Assembly (NCBI GenBank): GCA_015039465.1 | Contig: MU130542.1 | Coordinates: 361,824 to 373,385 of the forward strand | DNA: 11,562 nucleotides | From: Phlegmacium glaucopus | Lineage: Eukaryota > Basidiomycota > Agaricomycetes > Agaricales > Cortinariaceae | Direction of reading: 5' to 3' | Shown: positions 1-6,730 of the stretch, in pieces | Layout: every line of letters starts with the position of its first letter | How positions within the stretch are numbered: the first letter of the stretch is position 1 | Program-made: the position numbers and the translations under genes | Notes under the pieces: model-generated | Told to the model about the DNA's origin: nothing | Databases searched by the model: none | Seen by the model: only the letters and a program-made list of their open reading frames with translations

Positions 1-660
1 GATAGGTAGTAAATGTGATAGCTGTACGAGGAATTGTAGATGGTAGGTAAGCAAGGAACCGATCGCTAAGTTGTTTCGCTAGTTAGATGATAAACGTAGC
101 CAGTAGCCGAGCGTAAACTAGCGTAGATACCGGGTAGTAAAGTTCTTACCGGGCAAATACTGTTAAATCCTTCAGGTCCTCCTAGTGCTGATTCGTCCTT
201 AATGTCTACTTAGTCGTCGTCTCCTAATAAGAGCGTCACACAGTTCACAATAGTTCCGACGTGCTGTACCCTAGTACCCGTTCATCACAAAAGAGCCCTT
301 GTTCCGACGCGGAAAGTTCACAACTGAGTCCTGGAAAGTGTAAAAACTGTACTGGTGTGCGGATACCTCAACTATATAAAAACGATAACCTGATACATGT
401 GACGGAAGAGAAGAAAAGAGAGCGTGAAACTGTGAAATGTCTAAAAAAATGACAAGGAAAAGAAAAGGTAACAAGAAAAGAAGAGCGTCGACAGGAGAGA
501 AGTAGTAAGAAGGAAACTGTCGCGCATGAAGAAAGAAAAATAACAAAATGTATCGGAGTAGGAATCCCATATTTATGACGAGAAAACATGGTCCTATCCA
601 TCAAGTGGAGTTAAGTAAGAATGAGGGGTTGTCAGTAGTAGAGTCACCTTAAGGTCACTT
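1..660. other. No gene recognised; purine-rich tract at about 405-545
   Basis: This stretch lies in the mirror block. Short open frames on both true strands have low-complexity or ordinary random translations and no motif I know. Read in mirror sense I also find no protein I recognise. About 405-545 is strongly purine-rich with many GAA, AAG and AGA triplets. CCTTAAGG at 647-654 is a small palindrome. I see nothing else to annotate. Confidence 0.5.
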
Positions 661-665
661 AAGGA

Positions 666-872
666 GGGAGTTCAAGCGAAAAGGACGGGGACTGACAGTT
701 AGATAGGGGTGACAGTTAATGATATCAGAACGACTTCTGAGGGAGAATAAGGAGGAGTAGGAGAAGGAATTGGGGAGACTCAAGCGAAAAAGTCAGGGAA
801 TGACAGTTGGGTGACAGTTGACGATATCAGAATGACTTCTGAGAATGAGTAAGTAGGAGTAGGAAGATTTGA
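666..872. repeat. Direct tandem repeat, two degenerate units of about 102-108 bp
   Basis: Unit one begins near 666 and unit two near 774. Both carry, in the same order, TCAAGCGAAAA, a GACAGTT pair, GATATCAGAA (721 and 823), GACTTCTGAG and a GGAGTAGGA tail. The copies differ by substitutions and a gap of about six bases before the second GACAGTT. The repeat is inside the mirror block, so its true sequence is the reverse, but the repeat structure is unaffected. Its function is unknown. It may belong to the 3' flank of the KDZ-type element or be an ordinary minisatellite. Confidence 0.7.
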
Positions 873-1101
873 GGTAAGAGTGGGAGACTAGAAGATGTAG
901 TGAGTAGAAGGTTCTGGAAGTAGGAGTGGAGATGAGATCGAGTGATGGAGACACACTATGTTCAGTTCCAATGTGGAAGGGATTTGCTTGTTGTCCCTCC
1001 GAAAACTGAATTTCTGATCAGGTAACGAGAGACCAACCACAAAATATTGTTGTGTTTGTTACTAAATATGGCCTGAGGTGATTTAAGGTGACCTGAGCCG
1101 A
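873..1101. other. No gene recognised between the tandem and inverted repeats
   Basis: Mirror-block DNA with no open frame of note in any reading. The right part (1070-1101) carries further CCTGAG and AGGTGACCT words related to the inverted repeat that follows. Confidence 0.4.
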
Positions 1102-1229
1102 TTTTCAGGCGATTTTCAGGCCAGTTTCAGGCCACCTTCAGGCCAGTTCGTTTTTACTGACCTGACCGTACAGGCCAGTCTCAGGTGGCCTGAAACTGGT
1201 CTGAAACTGGCCTGAAAATCGCCTGAAAA
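1102..1229. repeat. Long inverted repeat (foldback/MITE-like)
   Basis: The arms 1102-1134 and 1197-1229 are reverse complements over 33 bases with one mismatch, separated by 62 bases. Each arm is built from short iterations of a TTTCAGGCCA-like word. The inner 17 bases at 1121-1137 can also pair with 1180-1196, so two registers of folding are possible. An inverted repeat remains one after mirroring, so the stem is real in either orientation. Read in mirror sense the word becomes AAAGTCCGGT and AAAGTCCGCT. The flanks share AAATAT (1064-1069 and 1228-1233), a weak candidate for a target-site duplication because the outer bases do not pair. It lies about 125 bases beyond the KDZ stop codon and may be a terminal structure of that element or an independent MITE. 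Confidence 0.75.
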
Positions 1230-1353
1230 ATATTAAAGTTCCTTCAACATATCGACTACGGACGACTGATTGTAATATAGATATACATATATACTAAATA
1301 AATAAACAAGTCGAAGACAATGTATACCTACATTCATGTTGAATATATAAATA

Positions 1354-1842
1354 AATAAATAAGTCGTAGTGATACTAGTAACAGTAAAAATAAAAAAACA
1401 ACGAACTATTGTAAAGAACATACTATTTTTCGTAATATACATATTTGGTCAATTTTAAACCTCCTCAGTAAACGAACTCTTATCTGAGTTTAGGTGGGTT
1501 GGTACGTAATTCAACGAGTGTACGAACTCATAACTTACGTGTAAAAACTATTCACCAAGGTAGTCTACGACAACGACAATATTGGTTTAAACCTCGTCTG
1601 GGTAGACACCCTCGACCTAATGTGGTTCAGGCTGTTTCTCACAGACAAAACGCTACTAAGACTATTACTATCGATAGTTGATACTTAGACCAACAAACAC
1701 TGGTCCACAAGGTAACTGGGACTCGTTGTTATACGAATTCATTAACTGTTCGAAATAGTTACGTATATATCAGTCCCACACTAAGGTAACTTCCTATGTG
1801 GACCAAATTTTTACGGTTCTATAAACTAAGTCTACATAGTGG
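1354..1842. pseudogene. KDZ transposase C-terminal fragment, readable only in mirror orientation
   Basis: Read from 1842 down to 1354 without complementing, 162 sense codons and a TAA (1356-1354) are open. Motifs in order: HPDYICIDKACQLL (from 1779), FIVDSYHY, LCRTWCNPAP (1638 to 1609), ACEQLNAWLGGFES (1524 to 1483) and NFNWFIHIML. I recognise these as the C-terminal part of the Kyakuja-Dileera-Zisupton (KDZ) cut-and-paste DNA transposases abundant in Agaricomycetes. The Asp in IDKAC and the Glu in ACEQ are plausible members of the catalytic acid set (inference). The frame stays open to about 1950. A GT-AG intron at mirror positions 1892 to 1845 could explain a linkage to an earlier exon. After the stop comes an AATAAA-rich run typical of a 3' end. 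The N-terminal zinc-cluster part and first catalytic segment are absent. On either true strand these bases give only short, meaningless frames. Confidence 0.87.
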
Positions 1843-1925
1843 AAGACATTGAGGATATGATGAGCGATGAGGAGGTTATCGTTGAACGAATGGTTTTGTT
1901 GACCAGGAACGCGATTCAGGGCCAC

Positions 1926-2186
1926 TTCCAAAATAGGTAAGCAAATTCAAAGTCCGCTTATTTTCATGATGGCAACTTTTAAGCTTTGTTCTCATGCTAC
2001 CAATCAGTATTGGTGCGCGACAACGGGCATGCATTGTAGCAAGGAAAAACGGGGGGGAAAAGAGATGAGGAAAAAAGGAAAAAGGATTGATTTTATTAGA
2101 CGAGGATTTTTAAGAGAGGAGAGGAAGAAAGGACAAACACAATAATCTCTCTCGTTATCCTTGAGTTTGCGATCATCCCAATATAC
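1926..2186. other. Intergenic, normal orientation resumes
   Basis: From about 1921 GC dinucleotides again outnumber CG, so this stretch seems to be written normally. Positions 2041-2130 are purine-rich with a run of seven G (2051-2057) next to several A runs. AAAGTCCGCT at 1949-1958 matches the mirror reading of the inverted repeat at 1102-1229, weakly suggesting relics of the same repeat family on both sides of the join. No coding signal was recognised. The 3' untranslated region of the minus-strand gene starting at 2186 should lie here. Confidence 0.45.
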
Positions 2187-3029
2187 TCATTTGCGAGTCT
2201 TTCTAATTATTTCTTCATTAATGCGAGAAAGATTGTAGGCACCACGGGGGGAAGTGATAGCAAGATGCCAGAGTCTTCGTTGTTCAGCTTGGTAGAGAAT
2301 TAATGTCTTCTGATCAAGCAGGTCCCTGGAAGAGCGGAGTTCGTGAATTTGTAGATTTCCCCAGAACTTGGCGAGCATTGTGACACGATCCAGTGGCCAA
2401 TCAGCCTCTTCCATGGCAACAATCATCCAAGGAGCAGCCTGACAAAAATCTTCCCAGGAAATATCTTTATCATCTAAAACTCTGGTAGCATCCCTAGCAG
2501 ATGCTGAGGGAACCCAAGAAGATGAGCCATCAGGATGGCGAAGCATAACCATCGCTTCATCATCAATAGTATTCGAGCTCCGTAAAGCATCATCTAATCC
2601 AGCATTAGTGTAGTACCACAACTCAACGTAAAGGCCCTTGTCCATTTTTCTAATCGCGTAATTAGAAGCAATAACTGGGGCTACAGTGGGAACGTCTCTG
2701 TCTGGAATTGGGGCGTATTTGTTTTTGTTTTTCTTCATTTCTTCCTTGCGAAGCGCCTCTGCTTCGGTTATTTCGGTCTGGACTCTTAGTAGATCCGCCT
2801 CTGATTGCACCCGGTTAAGTTCGGCCAGGGCATCATTGTCGTCATCAATCTGTTGACGCCATTTGACTCTATCCGCCTGGTTGCCTGCAGTCCATATATC
2901 TTTTAAGAATTGGATTGCCTGGTCTTCAGTGGTGGTTAAATTAATAAGGGGAGCCCGAGCTGCTGCGTAAACAGGAGACACGAAGTCAGGGCATTCTAAG
3001 AAGCTGGGGTCGACCTGGATTCTAGCCAT
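2187..3029 (-). CDS. Hypothetical protein, 280 aa, agaricomycete multi-copy type
   Basis: An intact ATG-to-stop frame, the longest in the CpG-normal part of the window. No catalytic motif or named domain is visible. Residues about 35-105 are charged and helix-prone (DDDNDALAELNRVQSEADLL, then EAEALRKEEMKKNKNK), which suggests a short coiled coil with a basic tail. The C-terminal third (EDFCQAAPWMIVAMEEADWP, then QIHELR, ending AYNLSRINEEIIRKTRK) resembles, from memory, a hypothetical protein family repeated many times in agaricomycete genomes, often near transposons. That resemblance is not checked. There is no signal peptide or membrane segment. CpG is frequent, unlike the Helitron, so it has not been mutated in the same way. 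The next feature upstream on this strand is the membrane-protein fragment ending at 3233. It may be a host gene or a transposon accessory protein. Confidence 0.72.
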   Translation of the reverse strand: MARIQVDPSFLECPDFVSPVYAAARAPLINLTTTEDQAIQFLKDIWTAGNQADRVKWRQQIDDDNDALAELNRVQSEADLLRVQTEITEAEALRKEEMKKNKNKYAPIPDRDVPTVAPVIASNYAIRKMDKGLYVELWYYTNAGLDDALRSSNTIDDEAMVMLRHPDGSSSWVPSASARDATRVLDDKDISWEDFCQAAPWMIVAMEEADWPLDRVTMLAKFWGNLQIHELRSSRDLLDQKTLILYQAEQRRLWHLAITSPRGAYNLSRINEEIIRKTRK

Positions 3030-3232
3030 AGCTTTCGAAATACTTTGGTTTGTATTTAAATAAAAACCTCCTTAATGTGCATATAAAAAGGCCTTGTTGT
3101 CTTTATTATTCTTTCTTTTTAGATGAAATTAATAGTAGAGCTGCTCTTATGCCGAGCAGGAAGGTGTAACGCGAGGTTGGGGTTGTGGCCGTGAAGAAAG
3201 GAAGAGATGGTCACGTCACAACCCAAATCTTC
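3030..3232. other. Short intergenic spacer, probable upstream region of the 280-aa gene
   Basis: About 200 bases between two minus-strand frames. It holds an AT-rich stretch at 3055-3125, including CATATAAAAAG at 3079-3089, which is TATA-like only on the plus strand. It also has a perfect 6-bp stem-loop, CTGCTC (3141-3146) with GAGCAG (3154-3159). The promoter and 5' leader of the 280-residue gene should be here, but I see no decisive element. Confidence 0.4.
3180..3224. repeat. Imperfect hairpin
   Basis: GGGTTGTG (3180-3187) pairs with CACAACCC (3217-3224), and CGTGA (3190-3194) pairs with TCACG (3211-3215). This gives a 13-bp stem with a small bulge and a 16-base loop. I tested it as a Helitron 3' hairpin (the element reads leftward) but found no CTRR end about 10 bases beyond it, so its role is open. 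Confidence 0.55.
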
Positions 3233-3586
3233 TCATAGACTAAATTCTATGTTCTCACTTGATTCTCGTGTTCGCTTAGAATAAAAAATACCCCGGAACG
3301 AGATGCAAGCGACCAGTGTCTTGTATCCCGCGCTGACTATCCCAAGACTTCCGAAGATCGATATTGGCGCTACTAGTGCGCGATGAAATCCTTGTGAGAG
3401 TGCTGAGCTGACTTGGACTTCGCATTGCTCTGTACCAAGCAGCGGAAGAAGGGCTGAAATATTTTGTATTCTGCCTGCAAGAAATGAACCTAATCCTCCA
3501 TCACTGGACGACATGGCCTCACAATGAAAAACTTGTGGGTGAGGGCCATCGCTCCGCGTGGCATATATGAGTCCCTTCAAATGAAA
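3233..3586 (-). pseudogene. Coding fragment of a probable multi-pass membrane protein, abutting the Helitron
   Basis: The frame is open for 118 codons directly after the Helitron TAA (3589-3587) and in the same frame. It has no ATG at its head, so it is a fragment, not a complete gene. It reads through MSSSDGGLGSF, ISALLPLLGTEQCE and APISIFGSLGIVSAGYKTL. From memory the last two resemble a conserved segment of a basidiomycete hypothetical protein with several membrane spans; this is not verified. The segment from LVAPISIF to LVACISF is hydrophobic enough for one or two spans. It may run into an intron: GTATTTTTTATTC follows SFRG on the minus strand and a CATAG lies about 45 bases on. CpG density here is near expectation (about 18 in 350 bases), unlike the adjoining Helitron. 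It is either host sequence interrupted by the Helitron or a captured fragment. Confidence 0.55.
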
Positions 3587-4630
3587 TTATGCTGGTATAT
3601 AGATTGCGGCTGCTGCTGATCCTCCTCTGCTTGTTGTAAGCAAGGTTTGATGTGTTGTAAGTGATCCTGAGTAAAACATCTGACCTCCAATGCTCAAACC
3701 ATCATAAAACCAGACCTGCTTGTCAGAGGTAATGATATGTGACATAAAATGGTGATCCCTGTAGTAAATGATACCTGCAATGCTGTATCTGTGCTGTTCT
3801 CCAAGATGAGTCAACTCAAAGCTGTGATCAATTTCTGTGCTTGAGCTGGAGAATTCCAAGACTACAAATGGTGGGGGGACAATGAAAGTGGTTTCAATAT
3901 TCACTGGCTGATTACACAACTCACAATGGTTGGTGCCTTGTTGTGAGTTAGTCTGCATCCACTCAGATGTTGATCTGAATGGTGCCCTACCTTTACTCAT
4001 GTATGTTGTATAAGACTCAGAGTGGAGTTGCCTGTGATTGTCTGGGCACTGATAATATGTCTGGTAAATCACATTGTTAGTTGTAAAAATTGCCTCACAA
4101 ATGTGCTCAATGGATGTATAGGACCCAAATCTCATATACTGAGAGAATCTAGCTAGCTCCTTTCGCACAGAGTCACGTGCCATCTCAAGAGAGATTTCAT
4201 TTTCATCATATTTAAAAAATTTATTGATAAGAAGGATGCAAAATTCATTGCCCAGATGGTTAAAGATTGTTCCCCATCTAATTTTATCATGGCACCATAT
4301 GTTGAACAGTATTGTGAAGATACAGTCATAGGCACAGCTATTCTGGCTCCATTTCATTCCAATTGGAATTGGATAATGAGTATTATTGTTGATGTTATAT
4401 GGAGCAAGTTCACTTCCAAAGTGTATTTTCTTTTTGGTTGGCTTGTTACTTGCCATCAAATGCAGTTCAACACCACTTGATCTTCTACGTTTCTTAGTAT
4501 CAACATTTTGCAGGTTTGCCATTGCCACTGTATGTGTTGACTTAAGCTTGGAGAAATCATAGACTTCAGACTCAAGTAAAGGATCCTGTTTTGACCACCG
4601 TATCGCAGGATGTACCTGCTTAGGCACATA
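3587..4630 (-). pseudogene. Helitron RepHel, C-terminal cysteine-protease-like (USP-like) domain
   Basis: Same frame, after the third TGA, ending at TAA 3589-3587. Counting from the codon at 4627: a basic stretch (KKRRR near 45-49, KKK near 65-67), then a Cys box WSQNSCAYDCIFTILFNIW (Cys near 98), a possible zinc knuckle HCELC near 234-238, VPPPFVVLEFSSSST near 250-264, and a His box HRYSIAGIIYYRDHHFM with HIITSDKQVWFYDG near 279-310. The arrangement NSC...A-Y-D, then Y-(6)-YY-HHF, then W-(2)-DG resembles ubiquitin-specific peptidases (family C19): Cys in the N-box, His and Asp/Asn in the C-box. Catalytic Cys, His and Asp are all present here. The assignment is by motif only; an unrelated cysteine-protease fold remains possible. 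Confidence 0.65.
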
Positions 4631-4633
4631 TCA

Positions 4634-5893
4634 AATTCCTTTCCATTCACGGAAGGCTGCTATCACAATATTTCTGGTGTTCCCATGGACAGTTACTGGG
4701 AGTTTACCTATGTACCTACACAAGGTTATTTCATCCAGCAACTCAAGTTCACGGAATTCTTGTCTCAGAGCACCTGAACATCCTCCTGTCATTTTTCTCA
4801 CATCAAAACCTTGCAGTATTAAAGTTCCACAGGATGTAGCACTACGAGACAATGCTGTGTAGTATGCTTGGTGGTTTGAGAGATTATTAAGATCTGCAAC
4901 ATTAAAAAGCCGAGTTTTGCCTTGTGATGCAAAGTCAGTCATTGCAAAGTTCACCAACACCTCTACTTGTACCCTTGATATTTGGTAGCACTCATCACTT
5001 GGCAAGGTTGCTCTAAGGTTGTTTTTAGTGGGATATATAGGAACCACATTTTCAGGAAGTCCATTTATCTGGACATTTGTAGGAGGGTTCTTTAGTTTGA
5101 TGAACAATGTATCAAGCATACACTGACCTTTAGAACCAGTTTTTGACTGCCATCCATGCACATAACCTTCCTGTCCTCGTGTCATACATAGCTCTGTTGC
5201 ATAGTTGTGCCGGATCATCACAGGAAGACCCATACACAAGCTCAACTTTCCTGCAATGTGTTTATCTGTGGTTGAAGGTTGTTGGTCCCACAGTGCTTTC
5301 TGAATTTCTTCAGTTATTTCAGGTATTCTTTTTGTACCAGTTAAGTTGTCAATTTCTGTGGAACTCACTCGAGAAGAATCTTCAGAGTAAAAGTCAACCA
5401 AGTCTTGGTTTGTCTCCTGTGAAAATCGAAGTGCACCTACCCTATTTATCTCATCCTTTTGAAGGTTTGTGCCAGTGATGATTGACACATTCCTAAAATC
5501 ATCACTGCAAATTGATGGCCTGCCTGGCAGTGAAGAAGATATTCGGGTTCTCAGAAAATTGATATCCTCACCAGTGCATGCTTTATATCTCATGTTTTCT
5601 AGAGCAGTCCTCAATTTAGTATCCTCTGGTCCTTGCTTGTTCTGTCTCATATTCTGTCGCAGTATCACCACTGTGGTTATCTGATGCCAGAGTGCCTTTC
5701 TTATTGCTTCCTCTTGGGATTTCTTATCTGTTGCAACAGCACCAATGGATCTTGAGTACAGAGAAACATGCTCCCCTCCCACTGCTGGAGGAAGCTGACC
5801 AAAGTCACCTGAAAATACCATGTTCAAACCACCAAAAGGAATTTCTGCCACACCAAATACCTTTGCAAGCTGAGAATTAATCCTATATAAGTC
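4634..5893 (-). pseudogene. Helitron RepHel, PIF1 helicase motifs III-VI
   Basis: Same frame continued after the second TGA. DLYRINSQLAKVFG is followed by motif III, FSGDFGQLPPAVG (about 5815-5777), then ILRQNMRQ (motif IV region), LPVMIRHNYATELCMTRGQE (near 5230-5170), VNFAMTDFASQGKTR (motif V, about 4952-4908) and AYYTALSRSA (motif VI with its arginine, about 4865-4836). After that, FDVRKMTGGCSGALRQEFRE is a usual PIF1-Helitron tail. Only a stop (TGA at 4633-4631, after EWKGI) separates it from the protease-like part. The order and spacing are normal for the family, and no internal frameshift is seen over 420 codons. Confidence 0.9.
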
Positions 5894-5896
5894 TCA

Positions 5897-6727
5897 AGCA
5901 GAGAGCATAGACACTTCATCTAAGAATACATATTCTACACCATTCAATTTTGCTTTGATATGACCAAGTTTGTTTGAGCTCATTCGCTCATTAATGCCAA
6001 ACATTGAATGATAGGTAGACCCTCCAAGCAATGCAGCAGCTGTTCCAGTTGGAGCAACAATGATAAACCTATGAGCCTCATTTCTGGCTTCAAAAAAGGC
6101 AGAAAGAGCTTTGATTACCTGTGATTTACCTGTGCCACCCATTCCTCCTAAATACATGCACAGCTGCTCAGGATTTTGACTAATTGCATGGTTGGCAATG
6201 ATTCTGAATGCTCTTTCTTGCTCTGCATTTAAGGATAACTGCTTGACAGAGTCATTGACAGCATGGGAAACCCCATCAATGTGGAAGTTCTTCTCCAAGT
6301 ATGACTTGTCCACAACCTTGACAACATCTGGGATATGCTGTACAAGTGGTTGCACAGATGATCCTTGAGAGGAATGGTTAGCTCTATTATGTTCATTTTT
6401 TTTTTCTAATATTGCTTCCTTCTGTTTGTCAACTTCTTTCTCCCATCCACTGCCAGGCAAAATTCTCTCTGGCCGGAAATCTAGTGGTTGCCAGTCAACC
6501 TTGGTAGGCTCTGTCCAGCCCATGGATGATAGCACATGGTTTATCATTTCCATCTCTTTTAACCTTTTGTTATGTCTTGGTCCAATGCTCAGGAGATCTA
6601 TAGGCACATCATCAAATTCTATGTCACTTGAGGCCTTTGGATAACCATCATCAACTTCTTCTTCTGCATCCCAGCTTCCAATGAATGCCTGTGAAGTGCC
6701 CTTCTTGAGTTGTGCTCGATAGTCATC
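5897..6727 (-). pseudogene. Helitron RepHel, connector and PIF1 helicase motifs I-II
   Basis: Same frame as the Rep part, opened after the first TGA. It starts DDYRAQLKKGTSQAF, an acidic connector, then SLNAEQERAFRIIANHA (Q-motif region), the Walker A loop GGMGGTGKS (about 6148-6122, Lys conserved), IIVAPTGTAAALLGGSTYHS (motif Ia) and the Walker B box FLDEVSML (about 5923-5900). This is the ATPase core of a PIF1-family 5'-to-3' superfamily 1 DNA helicase, which in Helitrons unwinds the displaced strand during rolling-circle transposition. It ends at the second TGA, 5896-5894, directly after MLSA, where the family has Arg. All visible catalytic residues are intact. Confidence 0.9.
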
Positions 6728-6730
6728 TCA

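Larger units (their letters stand above)
1..1925. other. Block written backwards (mirror image, not reverse complement)
   Basis: Seen: bases 1842 down to 1354, read right to left without complementing, encode a recognisable transposase. Reading 1381-1680 as given, I count about 13 CG against 2 GC dinucleotides, the inverse of the CpG-poor Helitron on the right. TpA also exceeds ApT from the first line of the window (about 29 to 14 in 1-240), which is abnormal for nuclear DNA and is restored by reversal. The right edge is uncertain: from about 1921 onward GC again exceeds CG, so I place the join near 1925, give or take 40. The left edge is the window start. Reversal without complement cannot be told apart from complementing without reversal; in the second case the transposase would sit on the minus strand like its neighbours. 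No known DNA rearrangement makes such a join, so a data-handling artefact is the likely origin. Confidence 0.88.

Noticed and set aside
1..210. 69 open codons when the block is complemented without reversing, read left to right from base 1
   Set aside because: It could be an edge of a gene in the corrected sequence, but the length is within chance across several readings and I recognise no family.
271..604. Minus-strand open frames of 78 and 99 codons with Phe/Leu/Ser-rich translations
   Set aside because: They come from the purine-rich tract in the mirrored block and overlap each other in different frames. No coding features.
1499..1681. Plus-strand 60-residue open frame
   Set aside because: It overlaps the best-conserved part of the mirror-read KDZ transposase, and its own translation has no recognisable motif. 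It is a by-product of the backwards sequence.
3079..3089. TATA-like CATATAAAAAG as promoter of the 280-aa gene
   Set aside because: It is oriented for the plus strand, while the gene is on the minus strand.
3141..3159. Small stem-loop as Helitron 3' hairpin
   Set aside because: The following minus-strand bases (CTCTACTATTAATTT) do not give CTRR at a usual distance before a T.
3560..4650. Separate genes starting at GTG 4627 and TTG 3580
   Set aside because: Non-ATG starts directly after in-frame stops are artefacts of the broken RepHel frame and of the joined fragment.
4631..6730. Stop codon reassignment or selenocysteine at the three TGA codons
   Set aside because: Fungal nuclear genes do not use this, no insertion element was seen, and the gene also has a frameshift. 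C-to-T decay of Arg codons is simpler.
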